The notes under the pieces were generated by a model that ran no database searches, had not been told where the DNA came from, and saw only the letters and a list, made by a program, of their open reading frames with translations. This document shows positions 20,101 to 33,000 of a stretch of DNA of 64,000 bases, in pieces. The position numbers and the translations under genes are program-made. The stretch is taken from assembly GCA_019155185.1 (NCBI GenBank), contig CM032816.1:11606292-11670291 (forward strand). The letters run 5' to 3'. How positions within the stretch are numbered: the stretch's first letter is position 1; the number at the start of each line of letters is the position of its first letter. Source of the stretch: Beaufortia kweichowensis (taxonomy: Eukaryota > Chordata > Actinopteri > Cypriniformes > Gastromyzontidae).

Positions 20101-23100
20101 TTTCTGTTTATCCTCTGACGTCTTGATGTCTTTTTTCAAAATGCCGATGGGCAAATTCTGTTTCTGCTCAGAGGCGTCACACCTAACCAAAGCACAAAAT
20201 ATTTTTTTCATAAAAAGTAAAAACCATATAATATTTTATACTGTGACGATTATATGGCCCCTCAACCTGTCTTGGGTTCCATCTGGGTTCATGAGACACA
20301 CCCAGCTGTCTGGATAGCGCTTGTCCACAGCATCCATCTGAAACGGCAGCGTCCGCCATTTTAAACACTTATCTGTAGAAAAACAAAGAAAAAATAGACA
20401 CTAGACTTTTAGATTTTCTTTGATTGACCATGCAAAGGTTTCTGAAATAAAGGTTTTGGTTCATACCACATTGAATGGTGACCGGTATCTCCATGGCTCT
20501 CCGTCTGCGAAACCGAAGTTCGTTCGATGGAGCGGCGTTCCAGTTGGCTGACAAATAACCAAACTCATCCCAGAACTTTACTATACCTTTCTGAGCTGTT
20601 GATAAAAATATTTGTTACAAAAGATGACTGCAAACCATTAACAACATTAACAAAGACACAAACACAAAGACTGACCTATACCGATGTCCTTCCAGTACTG
20701 TGCGAGATATTCTCCCATTGCTCTCAGTAAGTGTCTGTACTCTTTAGCGTCTGCAAAGTCTTGCTTGTTGTGTGTTGGTTCAAGCACTAAATAGGGAACA
20801 TCCACCACACCTACAACACCCCCACACGCCCTGCATACACAGATAATGATCATACACATTACATGACTGAAGACTAATTCTGATACATGTCAACGTGTTG
20901 ATGCGTCGCTCACATGCCACCCTCCAGCTGTGGTCCCGTCTTCTCGTACATCTTAATGAGACGACTGCAGTTGTAAATGAACATTCCATCCTGATCTCGT
21001 CTATCGATATTAACGCCAAAAATGAAGTTCAGCTCCTTGGGTTCTTTCAACGCTCTGTTGCAAGAAGAACAATTATTATTGTTGTTTTTGGGATATGATG
21101 GTGTCAGGTTAATGCATCTATTGCATATATTACTTTTGTTTGGATGCATGGATGGCTTGTTTTCTTGTAGCTTCTGAGCGTAGCGCTGCAGCCGAATCTT
21201 GTGCTTTTCTCAGAGCAGCCTACAATTAATAATATTAATAAAACACTTTATTTTGTCACCCTTGTACGTTCATTAGTGCAGTTTGAATGTTTAAATACAT
21301 TCAAATTTCACAATTCGAAATAATGAAGTATCTAGATAGTAACGGGACACAACAAGATTTTATACTTTACGTTGGCCAAAGTGTTACGAGTGGTTGTTTA
21401 CTGAGATCAATAAAAAGAGGGGTTTCTTTCACCCGTGAGTGTGTGATCAGGAGGTCATGATGTCTTACTCGGGCTTCTTTGGATAAATCATCACCAAGCT
21501 TCAGCTCCAGAGCTCGGGCTTTACTCTCCGCCTCTTCGCTTTCTCCTCGGCTAAAAAGGAAGTCACAAACATGCAAAAATAATCAAGACAAACGCAAAAA
21601 AAAATATGTGAAAGAGTGCACAAGTAATTCACTTTAAAAACACTTTCTTAGTTATAATCGTAATGGAGGAAAGATGAGTTTTTAATAAACATGTCTGGAG
21701 TTTTTTGCATGTGTGAGGAAAGATGAGTTTTTAATAAACATGTCTGGAGTTTTTTGCATGTGTGAGCGATTATAACTAAGAATTCCTCCATCCTCTGTCA
21801 AAACATGTGGTGTGCTATTTAAATAGATGAAAAGCAGAAATGGTCAGTTTAAGGAATTGACGTCAGAAGCCACAAATGTAGTCAAACAGAATTTAACATT
21901 TCTTAAAAAGACTATTCTAGTCCGAGTCCGGTTACGCAGACTGATGTTTGATTTTACTCACCAAGTTTTGCCAGGTGATCCGCTTTCTTGACTTCCTGTT
22001 CTGCACGGGTTTTAAAGCGTGTGGATGTGTATTTGTACATCCTGTAAGTGAAACAAATAGATTGGACTGCTAAGACGAGTGGATATATTTACATTACATT
22101 AGAAGAAAAAGAAAGTGTATTATGTAAAGAAGTATGAATGTAGTTTTAAATTGGTTTACCTGGGGTTATACAAGCAACAGGACAATCTTTTGGTTCTGAC
22201 TTTGTGGCCCTGAATAAAGATCCTCATTCTCGGGTCGATGTAAAGGACGGCAGCGTACGCACGAAAGGATCTTCTCTCCGGCTTACTGTTTAGAAACACA
22301 CACTGTCATCACCAAATAACAGCCATCTTTGATGTTTTAAGACATTTTATTGAGAAGAATCAGTCAGATTCTCCATTTATGGCCATTTGTGTATGGACTT
22401 ACACTCCTTCTACAGGTGTCCCAGCCATTAAAATATCTTGATGGTCCGTCTCCACATCCAATTCTGGCTCTCTGTTGTCCATCAGCTTCAGATTATAAAC
22501 AACAACCAGAGTGCCTGCACACAAACACACAACATTCACACCAATTCCAAGTCTACAAACCACACAACTGTCTGATAAAATACAAATAAACTAACCACTG
22601 GGTCCTTCGATCTTCTTGAACTGACGGAACAGCTGCTCTTCATTCTTAAATGGAGAATACTTAAAGATCAGCTCGGTCTCGATCGCGTATTTCTCCGGGT
22701 CTTGAGACAGAGGCTGTTGGGTTTCCAAATCCCAACTGGGCAATGGAACGATCACCTGTGAACGAGCCAATGAAATTCTTAGAAGTCTGCTATCGAATCA
22801 GAATTGAGCACATGAACCAACAATATACCTCATCTAGTCCTTCTTCTTCATGAAATGTTCGTGACAAGAACAGACAGGTTAATTTGTTGTCTTTTTTGGT
22901 GAAGAGAATGAAGTCCTTTCCAATACGCATTGAACCCCTACAAGAGAAAATGAAACAAAACTCAACACACAGCAAAAGTCACTTCAGAAAAAGCCAAGCA
23001 ACCACTGATATATGTAATATAATAACCAATAATTTATAAACTAAACATGAACTTACGACTTCAATCCATTTCCATACTGGCCGATGTGAGTGGATTCTGG

Positions 23101-25344
23101 GAATCGTTTGCTGGATTTGCCGAACTGGATGACATGTGTGGCTTCACCTATTTAAAACAGTTTGACTATTATTACTGCAGATCAAAGACTATGCTGTATA
23201 TGAGATCTTTCTGGCTTGTGTATTTAGCTTTAATTGCTCTCGTGTACTTACTAGGCTCCATTCCAGTGCCATCGTCAAGAAAACAAAGCATAAAACCACC
23301 TCTCAGGTCCGGTCGCTTCTCTAAATGGTCACAACAGATATTAACAAACTGATAATGTTTGCAATTGGTTTCTAGTAATTTTATTTGGTAGTGTAAACGA
23401 TTTTGTTCTCAGAACTAATGACAACAGCGATTAGTATCCAACCTGTGTAGATGTCTATCCGTGTGGCATTTGCATCTCTGTAGATGAGAAACAGAGATGA
23501 TGTTCAGTTCATTTCAATACTGTGCATAATTGTAATGATTCTTTACCAACTTTGGCTTTAGTCATCTATCGCATGTGATGTCACTAATGAAATAGTTGCT
23601 TGTACCTTGAGTTGTCCACCAGTTCGGCCAGCGCTCCAAACAGAAACTCATGGGTTGTCCTGTTGGCAATAAAATAATCGTCAAAAACAAAAGAAAATCC
23701 CTATTTTAAAATGTTGATCTCTCTATCAAGGGGCTGATCGCCAAGTGTCTGGATAACTTTTCAAATAATTCAAAGCCAGGGTGTTGTACATAAAGAGATA
23801 ACAAGTGTTTTTCTAAACTTCTATTTTCTAAAATAAAAGCCATCATCCTCCTACACTGATGCTCGCTGAACATCTACTCATGAATTTCTTTAATGAACAC
23901 TGTCTGAACTCATTTTGGTAGTTGGTCACTTTTTATTTTACCCTAGAAGTTGACAATAATTTTGATTCTAAATTAAAATAAAGTTTGAATCTTCAGCCAC
24001 TGATAAAAGCATCTTCAGACTTATCATTTGACAGGCAATTTATCCAATCTTCTTGTTCAACTCAAAAACTGTATCCATAGATAGACCGCACAATGTCAGA
24101 TGTTCTTGAGCTGAGGATTTCAAGCAGCATGCAGCGGAAGGTAAACTTTGGAAAAACAAAGTTTTTGTTCAGTGTGCAGCTTTAGAGAATCCCAAGATTG
24201 ATTTAAATTGGCTGGCTACTATGCAACTTTATGAAGTCAGGACTCAAAACCATTGTGCAATTCTTTGAAAATACATGTCAGATGAAGAAATCACTGGTAA
24301 ATGAACAGGGTCCATCTTAACAATATGTATGATTCTACATCAGTTGAACTTTAAAAAAAAGACTTGGAGTCAGGTAGTGTGGTGGGCATTTTCTTGAATT
24401 TTTCATGAATGCTTTTCTTTTTTCTTGACTTGTTTGTTCAATGCACAGGAAAACCATACAAAAGATTTTTCTTGGGGATTAAGAACAGGCTTCTAGGGAA
24501 CACTAGACAGGCAAAATATCCATTCAGCTTTATTTGACCACCAACTTGACACATTCTCACAAACCTCTTGGTCATTTTTACAATATTTCACTGAAACTAT
24601 TCCACTACTCAAATGGTCTATTTTGTTGGTCGATTTGTACAATATCATTGGCAAAATCAATTACCGACCGACAAAATCTACCTCTACAAGTCTAGGTCTG
24701 TATAAACTATGTAAGTGAGGTTAAAAAGCAGCGTATACAAGAAGAACATGAAAAAGCACTTTGCCTAGATCAATTAACATTAAATATTTTATAACATTTT
24801 TATTTTTATTAATTGCAATTGCTTCATTAATAATGATGCTTTTCCTTCTTGTTGTTTTCAAAAAGGAAAAGAAATCAGCGTTCAGTACATTCAAATATTT
24901 ATTTATGATCTGGTTTAACACCTTTTACTTCATCAAGTTTAACACTTTCTATTGAAATGCTTAATATGACACAATATAAATATACATTACTACTATTATA
25001 CAAGTCTAACCTCTACTGAAATCAGCAAAACGACCTCAAAACAAAGACATTCGCATTCTAATAGATACTTGTGTGTTATAACATATCCCGTTTCAGGAAG
25101 TGTCTTTTTCGAGAATAGTTTTAACAAAACCTAATGTGGTGGAAAAAACATACAACACATGAAGCACATTTGACAGGTATGAACTGACCTGTTTCAATAC
25201 CCCATTAACTCTTTAAAAGCATACATGTTTGTCACAGTCTCACATACAGTAAACATACACACAAATGAATACTTACGAGTTCGTGTGGAGATACTCAAAG
25301 GTGAGCTGAGCTCGGTTTAGTGAGCTATAATTTGTGTAGGCCAT
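17174..25344 (-). CDS. morc2: MORC family CW-type zinc finger protein 2
   Basis: A GHKL-type ATPase that compacts chromatin and works with the HUSH complex in gene silencing. Twenty-six coding exons (high to low): 25344-25277, 23659-23606, 23477-23443, 23320-23252, 23147-23057, 22937-22829, 22755-22596, 22514-22403, 22285-22160, 22041-21962, 21550-21469, 21219-21134, 21054-20914, 20830-20676, 20595-20467, 20372-20267, 20182-20050, 19975-19889, 19787-19509, 19323-19054, 18972-18912, 18824-18685, 18471-18295, 18220-18127, 18055-17867, 17242-17174. Motifs: MAYTNYSSLNRAQLTFEYL start, ATPase ELVDNS and DDGTGM, GQYGNGLKSG, coiled-coil insertion, CW finger with CDKCLKWRTLPF and WVC (about residues 497-525), Pro-rich linker, poly-Glu tract, chromo-like domain (RWKVKFDYVP), C-terminal coiled coil. 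The total, about 1,033 codons, equals the vertebrate norm. Two single-base indels (near 21535 and 18776) break the frame as given, and the 18295 donor is GC, not GT. Confidence 0.95.
17557..17742. mobile_element. MITE of the AACACTTTACAATA family in a morc2 intron
   Basis: Ends TTAACACTTTACAATAGAGT and CAACCTTACCGTAAAGTT form imperfect inverted repeats, with internal mirrored words (TATTTGTTA / TAACAAATA; ATTGTTAGTTCATG). Same family as 13823-13923. Confidence 0.75.
21647..21780. repeat. Tandem 49-bp duplication inside a short inverted repeat (morc2 intron)
   Basis: CTTAGTTATAATCG at 21647-21660 is exactly inverted at 21767-21780. Between them a 49-bp unit beginning GAGGAAAGATGAG is present twice with no visible difference (starts 21666 and 21715). 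Confidence 0.85.
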
Positions 25345-26569
25345 CGTCTTAATGAAATAAAATAAAAAAACGAATAAAAAACCAGATGCTGATTGTATTC
25401 ACTTCACTCTCCTCTACATTCTGCCCATTTGATCATGTGTGTTTGTGCAAGACCTATAACACAAAAAACAAGATTACATTTAGGATAGATGTACCACCTG
25501 CTGCGCATTAAAAAATGGTTAACCATGGTACACGTGGTCATAGAAATGGTAATAAAAAAACATGGTTACTACACTTTTACTGTAAAGACAAGGGTCATTT
25601 TTATGTAAGAAAATAAAAACATCAAGCACATTGCATTGTGGAACACAATATCTCACATTGGCATATGGCATCTGGGAATTTGTGGGTATTATACACTACA
25701 AAATAAGTAAACTGGGAATTCATATCATGTCATTCATGTGATAAAGTGTGACCAAAAGAAAGACATGGTAATAATAATAAAAATTACATATTTAATAGAA
25801 CAAAATCAAACAATAACAAATGCATCACATTTTTGTTTTGGTTGCCGCCCATCAGCAGCGGTCTGCATAGAAGTTTTGCATTGTGTGACTGTCCCAGTGG
25901 ACAGTTAGACACATACTTTGGCATTATTCTACTTCCAAATACATAACTATCCAAACATGACATATGTCTGACTTTTCCCCCATTTAAAGTCTGTATGATG
26001 CATTTGTTAAACTAATCTTGCTCTTCTGAACTTATGTACTTTAGTAATTAGTAATGAAAGAGACAGGTCTATGGTTGGGGAGTGTCTGAGACATATTTCA
26101 TTGTCTGTCCTTGAATTGACTCAATCTGCATTTCACTACAAATTCAAGCTCAAACACACACAAGGCCATCTCATGCTACAAGGCCCTTGAGATTACTGCA
26201 AATACCTGCCAACACTTTCCTTCACACAAACTAATAAACCATCATGTGTAATGTCATATCGTAACTCCTGACAAATGCAACGAAGCTCGCACGTGAAATT
26301 ACTGCGACCTGCCCACGAATAACCGTCTACACGTATAAAACCAACAGTCGTTGTACAGTAACGCAACAAATATATGTGTATTTTAATAATGCAAACCATT
26401 TAACCATCCCCGTGACCTCGGTTTGTTTTTGTCCAGCGGTTGCATGAAAACGACACCAAGCAAAACTTGTTTATTCCTTTTTTGCTCATATAATGTTGAC
26501 GCAAGGCCGCGAACCTCTCCACAAGCGCTTTCCCTCGAACACACGAGCCGAAGACTGACACACCCGCCC

Positions 26570-26640
26570 ACCGCGACCCGCGCAACCAATCACAGAGGCC
26601 GCGGCTTCGTTCTGCGCTTCTGATTGGGTGACGTGACCGT
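26570..26640 (-). promoter_or_regulatory. morc2: morc2 CpG-island promoter with CCAAT and CRE-like motifs
   Basis: The densest CpG part of a GC-rich island at about 26270-26720. CCAAT at 26586-26590, the inverted form ATTGG at 26623-26627 and TGACGTGA at 26629-26636 are the clear motifs. A possible noncoding first exon ends at a donor near 26208 (GGCAG|GTATTTG on the - strand). The ATG exon at 25344 has a weak acceptor just upstream. 26.7-27.5 kb shows nothing recognisable. Confidence 0.5.
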
Positions 26641-27499
26641 CGCTCAAAGTAAAGCAGGAAGCACATTTCTGTACCCCACGAAGGAATGCGTGGAAAAACG
26701 CGGGGAGGGAAACGTGCACTTGATCGACTGGGGTCTTTATGTGATGTTAAATCTACAACCAGTATGAATTGATTTAGTTTTGGATAGATGATTTGCGTCG
26801 AATAGCGCGTGCAATCTTTGGTGAACCATTTTGCTGAAAATGTTGATGGCGAGGAAGACTGTGAAGAAAAGCAGACCGTGGACGAAGAAGACAAAATGTC
26901 TGCCGACTGTAATTAACATACAGCAGGTCTTATCTCACCCTTATCATCAGAACATTAAAATGTTGGCTATTCTTTATTTAAACAAATATAGTTATATTAT
27001 TTGAAGGTTAAAAACAAACAACGGGTCCAGGTTGTATAATGTAAATGGATAGCTGAAATGATCCCACCTGTCTCTTTATAACCAATCAGAGAATGCTTTT
27101 TGACTTTGGGGTCAATATTTTTTTGGAGATAAAGCATGAATTATAGTTTTGTGTGTCTGCAGTTTTAATAATTATGTCATCACAGATTCAACACATAATG
27201 CATCATGCGTCAGACATTTATTTAACTATTTCCAAAAATGGACAAAGGTGTAACTACAAGTAGTTTAATTCATTTTCAACAATCTTTATATTATGGCATC
27301 AGTAGAATACCATTTACTCTTGGAGTAAAGTTTTACTATAACCATTTGGTTATGTGTTTTTGTGGATTTTAACTCAAATACATGGTTTCACAATACTGAA
27401 AATATTCATGAAATTAACATGTATATTGACACTGGTTGGGTACAGGAATGGGAAATTAGTGTTAAATGTCCAGGTGTTTTGGTTTTTGCTTTGGCCTTC

Positions 27500-27505
27500 T
27501 TTATT
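27500..27505 (-). terminator. Poly(A) signal of the TMEM219-like gene
   Basis: AATAAA on the - strand lies about 113 bases beyond the stop codon. Confidence 0.6.
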
Positions 27506-27617
27506 TGATGGATCTTCTGCAAATCTTCTTATGAGCTCAGCAGTAATTCCTATGAATTCAATATATATTTTATCATTAATATATAATAATATTAATATTT
27601 AATATAATTAAAATGAA

Positions 27618-28902
27618 CTATAAAGAAGAATTCATTCTCAACCTCTGCAGTTTACAACAAAGAATAATTACCTTTTGGAGATCATTTACTTGGTAAGAAT
27701 GAGATTTTGATGGAGAAAAGGCTCCACAGAGACTCATCAGGACACAGATGACCAGCAGTGAAACGCTGACCAACAGCAGGTGATACCTACATATGGCTTT
27801 TTCCTCCTGGTTAAGTAATACAAAAGTAAAGTTCTGTTCTCAAGTTAAAAGTTTACAAGATGAGCAGTCGTGACTGTAAAGGAGAGCAATAAAGTTTATT
27901 AAAAAGTTCTACTATTAAACCCATCTGTCTGGTCCTGATAAATGTACATGTATACATCTGAACGGGAAAGGCCCGTGTTAGGTTTTCTACCTGTGTAAGC
28001 AGGACCGTCAGGTGTGGATCTGCTGTGAACTCCAGACTAAAGCAGTGTGAGGAATCATGCTTGTATGTTTCCAAGGCAACAACTCTGACAGGTGATGTGA
28101 TCTCATCTACATTCTTCATGACAGGGCATTCTGGGGGCGACCTGAAAAATCAATAAGTCAGCATGTATGATTTACAGTTTTTTATTAAAATATTACAGTA
28201 CATAATTACGAGCTTCTCACGGGGTTTGAGGAAGAACATGGGTCAGGGCAGTGAGCTGCAGACAGATCAGTGATGCTCCAGTCTGTGTGTTATTGGGAAC
28301 ATGACCGTGCAGGTGAAATGACATGTTTACAGATGTTTTTGCTCCAGTTCCTGTAAAGGAACAGTATTTTAGCCACTACACCACCTGAAACAACACAAGA
28401 ACTTATTCAGTATACACACAAACCTTTCACACCCAGCTGGCTGCCCAGCATTGTAGCACTAATGACACTATCAGCTGGGTAATCTCCCATCAGCACCAGA
28501 GGAACCAGTACAGAAACATGAGAAGTGCTCATGGAAACATTGGTAGTAATCCTGTCTGTGTGCTCCACCATACGGGGAGAGTCTTCCTCCAGATGTGCAT
28601 CTGTATCATTCAGATGTGTGCAGAACTTGAAACCTGCAATAGAACCCAAAACCTGGTTCCAGTCCTATAAAGAAAAGTATTTGGTTTAGTTAAAAAAAAC
28701 CAATAGAATTATAAACTAAATGATTTTTTAAATTAGGAATTGAAGTCATACTCACTAAGCTAATATCTGGGTTCTTAATATCGTGATACTGAGAGTAAAG
28801 CCCAATAGATACGAAAGTTATGGACAGAATCAGTAAACACAAGAAAAACACAACCACAGGAGGATGTCGACACAGCTGATCTCTCAGTCTCCTATGACCC
28901 AT
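27618..28902 (-). CDS. tmem219: TMEM219/TMEM248-family transmembrane glycoprotein
   Basis: Five coding exons: 28902-28756, 28664-28424, 28350-28221, 28141-27991, 27806-27618, giving 285 codons plus stop. The start at 28902 (MGHRRLRDQLCRHPP) lies in an exon whose acceptor is near 28927; a farther in-frame ATG at 28944 is in the intron. The N-terminal membrane segment (VVVFFLCLLILSITFVSIGL) is followed by NPDISLDWNQVLGSIAGFKFC. The lumenal part has sequons (NDT, NVS, NMS, NNT) and ATMLGSQLGVKG, which matches the family signature (SPDI...DW, ATVLGSQMGLKG in human TMEM219). A second membrane segment (YHLLLVSVSLLVICVLMSL) lies near the C-terminus. Mammalian TMEM219 is described as a cell-death receptor for IGFBP3; TMEM248 has no clear role. 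I favour TMEM219 from the LGSQ motif, but the fish orthologue could carry either name. The last exon could be spliced further at 27674. Confidence 0.8.
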
Positions 28903-28929
28903 AATGCACCAGTTGTGATGACGCCTGTC

Positions 28930-30009
28930 AAGTGTAAAACACACACAAAACTGTCATTGCACATAAAAGTAAGTTTGTTACCGTGCTGCTAAAACATTTA
29001 TGAACTCGATTATGAATCGATCAATATTTTAACATCACAGATTACCTTCAGTAACAGTCATTTGACCAGGTCTCACAAATTACGATTATTACGCAAAAGC
29101 AGCAGATGAAAGTTGCAAAAACCACAGTTTAAGGCTACGCAAGAAACGTCCTCACAGGTACGCTTGCCTTCACGTTGGCCAGTTTTTCATAATACAAGTC
29201 TCATAACTGAGACGCACAAATCAATCTCTTGACGAGTAGGTCACTACTCGCAGCAGAATTACGAAATAATAATTTGCAACTTTTTAAAATATTTTTTTGT
29301 ATGAGCGCAGTTGATGTAATTGATATGCTGTAACTACATATATTTGTATGCGTTAGTTATTGTTCAGTATATTGCAATAAAAACGTCTTTAACGAGTAGG
29401 GGTTTAGTCTTAAATACTTGCTATAATTATTTTGTATTGAATAACACTTATGTGGTCTGTGTAAATACAATTTCAAAACAGTTTTGAAAACTTCCATTTG
29501 AACGTAAGGTTTAGGCAGACTTTTATTTTGTTAAACAGCAGCGGAAGCGTTGTCCGTTGTTTCCATCTGGCTTCTGTAGTTAGCATGCTAACTCTTGCTG
29601 TATGAATGAGATCACCTAATGGTTAACATCTTACTTACATACTGAAAGTGAATACGAGTAATCAAAAGGTGAGGTTTTATGCATTTTAACCTATTCGTTT
29701 GTTTTATATAAAATTAGCGTAATCCGTTTAAAATGATTTAGCCGTTGCTGTAGCGAAAGCTGACCAGCCTTCTCTTTATTTAGCACAGTTTGATAAACTA
29801 AATCTATAGTGATTACATTTCAGAATATATTTATATAAAAAAACACAGGTTTGTTTATTATCGTTGCCCTCATAATATCTTAATAACATAGCCAATATGT
29901 CTGTTTATTACTTAATAAATGTGGCCTCCATACAGTACGCTAGTATTATGTGTGTGTTTAAAGGAATTGTGATATATCTGCTCTTATCAGATATGTTTTG
30001 CCGTTTCAG
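28930..30009. promoter_or_regulatory. Head-to-head promoter region of the TMEM219-like gene and thoc5
   Basis: The two genes diverge from about 1.1 kb. An ETS-like GCGGAAGCG lies near 29540-29548. A probable thoc5 noncoding exon ends at the donor 29668/29669 (AAAAG|GTGAGG) and joins the acceptor at 30008-30009. No coding sequence is visible between. Confidence 0.5.
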
Positions 30010-30011
30010 TT

Positions 30012-33000
30012 ATGTCTTCAGACACTGTAAAGAAGAGAAAGCCAAAGGTGATCCGAAATGAAGGCGGCACTCCAGAAACCAAACGGGTTCGAGAAGGAGA
30101 TCAGGTGAGATGATGTGACGTCACTCGCATCTGAAATACACAGAAGAGTCCAAGCAGCTTGTAATGTAGTTTTAGTAGAACTCTTACGATGCTAAATTTT
30201 ATAATAATTTTTATGTCCTTGTGCAGCTCAGTGCAGTCAGTTCACATGTCAAGTTGAGGAAGGTTCAGGTATACTCCAGCATGTTCCACTCATTTAGGCT
30301 TTAAGATGTCATTCTTTCACACGGTGTGTGTTCAGATGAGTAATGTTATGATGCTGAGCGTTTCAGTGCTCTGATTGGCGTGTGTAGGTCACGTGTCCTG
30401 CAGGACCTCTTTCTTTCGGACAGAGGAGGCTGTCGACAGGAAAGAATCAGGTTCCAATGAGATCTCTCACTTATTATCTTCCTCTGTTTGCTGTCTAACA
30501 CCCCACATCTTCTCTCTTTCACTTTTGTGGTTAATGAGTCATTTTGGGGCTCACTGTGTTCACACAAAGCAATATCTGGGTCATTATTCACTCCCAAATC
30601 AAAACGTTTTAGGTCACGGGTCACGTTCAGAGACAGACTGTGTGTGTGTTCTCTGTCGCTCTGCTCAGTGTGTGTGTATTTTCTCTCAGGACGTGCGGGT
30701 GTATAATGAGGAAGCGGAGCTGGAGGGCAGAGACGCACAGCAGGATTATATGCTTTATAAAGATACGTGTGCAGCTCTGGCTAAACTGATGGAAGAAATC
30801 CAGGAGCTGAAAGCCGGCGGTGCTAAAGACGGGGTGAGTTTAACGTGCTGTTTCTCTGAATGTGTGGAAATGATGTTTAATGAAATGGTGCTGACCTTTA
30901 ATCTGTGTTATAATGTTTTTAGAGTGTGGAGATCGAGGAGAGACGCAGACAGAGCAGCGTTCATTTCATTACTCTGAAGAAACTCAACCGTCTGGCACAC
31001 ATGAGACTGAAGAAAGGCAGAGATCAGACACATGAGGTCTCCCAATGATCCATGCAGACTTGCTGATTTGCTGTCCGTTTGATATGTTTTATTGTGTGAC
31101 CTTTCTTAACCGTTCTCTCTTTGTTTTCAGACAAAACAGCGTGTGGATGTTCTCCACCTGCAGCTTCAGAATCTGCTTTATGAAGTCCTGCACCTGCAGA
31201 AAGAGATCGGCAAATGTCTCGAGTTCAAGTAGGTGATGAAGATGACCTTGTGTTGCCTTGTGCACACAGACTTAATATCATATCATGCATCATTATATTA
31301 GCACTGTCATGGAAAACTCTGTTGTTATTTCCAGACCTAGCTGAATGCAACGTTTCCCAATTATTTCATCTAGAATAATCATGTAAATGTGTATGGTGTA
31401 TCAGGTCCCAGCATGAGGAGATCGATCTGGTCAGTGAAGAGGAGTTCTTCAGTGAGGCTCCAGAAGAGATCTCACGGCCTCAGGTCACTCGAGATGACAA
31501 TCACCAGCTCACACTTGCTCGTCTGGACTGGGAGTTGGAGCAGAGGAAGAGGTGACGTGCACACGTGTTTCACAAACCTGAATCATGGCCATGAATCCAT
31601 AGCATTGAGAAACGGGCTTTCAACTGCTCATTGTTGTGTCTCGCAGGTTGGCTGAGCAGTATAAGACGTCATTGGCCAGTAAGGAGAAAATCCAGAAAGC
31701 CATTGAGCAGAAGAAAGAATATCTGGGCAGCCTTCAGCCAGGACTGCAGAACATCATGCAGGTAAACACCGGCTTCAATTTAGTGATTCTTTGAACCTGA
31801 CAACATTCCAGCCAATCAATCAGTAGTGCTTGTTGTGTTTAGAAACATCAGTCTAAATGACTCTCTCTCCCTCAGGCGTCCATACCGGTGCAGGACTATC
31901 TGTCGATGCCGTTCGAGCGCATGCAGAAACAGGCCGAGGTGGCGCGTCATCTTCCTCCTCCTCTCTATGTGCTGTTGGTGCAGGCGAGTGCTTACGGACA
32001 AGCCTGTGGTAAGACACGCCCCCTGCCTTTTCTGAGCACATTCACACAATTAATTCAGTAACGTGACATCACGTGATGTGTGTTTCAGACAAAAATCTGT
32101 CCGTGAACATCGATGGAGACGTGGACGAGGCCAAAGCTCTCTCCAGACCCCCAGAAGACTCGCAAGGTACCTGGTCATGTCTGTTTGTGTATTAAGTGTG
32201 TGTGATCAGTCAAAGTCTGATTTTTGTTCATGTCTTTCTCAGATGATGAAAGTGATTCAGATGCTGAGGAGGAGCAGCAGAACACAGTCAGAATCTTTCA
32301 TTAATGTAATCTTCTCTTTTGCTTCAGCATATTTGATCGTGTCCTAATTTTTTTACCGTGTGTTCAGAAGCGTCGACGAGGGACTGTTGGTGTTCAGCTA
32401 GATGACAAGCGTAGAGAAATGTTAAGACGTCACCCTCTCTCGCTCTGTGTTGACCTCAAATGTAAAGGTGTGTGTGCTAACATTCGATATCAGACGTTAA
32501 ACCATCTACATGGTTTTTGTGCAGATGATTAAAGAAAACTATCATCGTTCTCTCTTCAGACAACAGTGTCCTGCATCTCTACTTCTATTATCTCATGAAT
32601 CTCAACATTCTCACTGTGAAGACCAAAGTTTCCACCCCTGTGGATCTGTCTGGAGCCATCAGCGCCGGGTCAGTCAGAGAGCATGACCGAGAAACATCGA
32701 AACAGTCTGATTTTTCACACATCTGACCACCTGATTTTCTTGAACACTTATCATCTGTGTGTGTCACAGGGATCTGATGAACCCGGACAGTTTACTGAAC
32801 TGTCTGTATGCGTCTGATCACGGCCGGGAGACGCCCAACCCCTCCAACCGCTATCAGTTTGATAAAGTCGGGTAAATCAGTTGAATATTCTTGTAGGTAT
32901 TAATAACCATGACTTTGAATAAAGGTGCAGGTGTAAACAATTTAAAATACATTTTGTGTGCAGAATCAGTACGTTCGAGGATTACATCTCAGATTTGGGA

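Noticed and set aside
26400..26894. 164-codon minus-strand open frame upstream of morc2
   Set aside because: It spans the CpG-island promoter, has low-complexity Ser/Arg content, no recognisable domain and overlaps several other equally long frames there.
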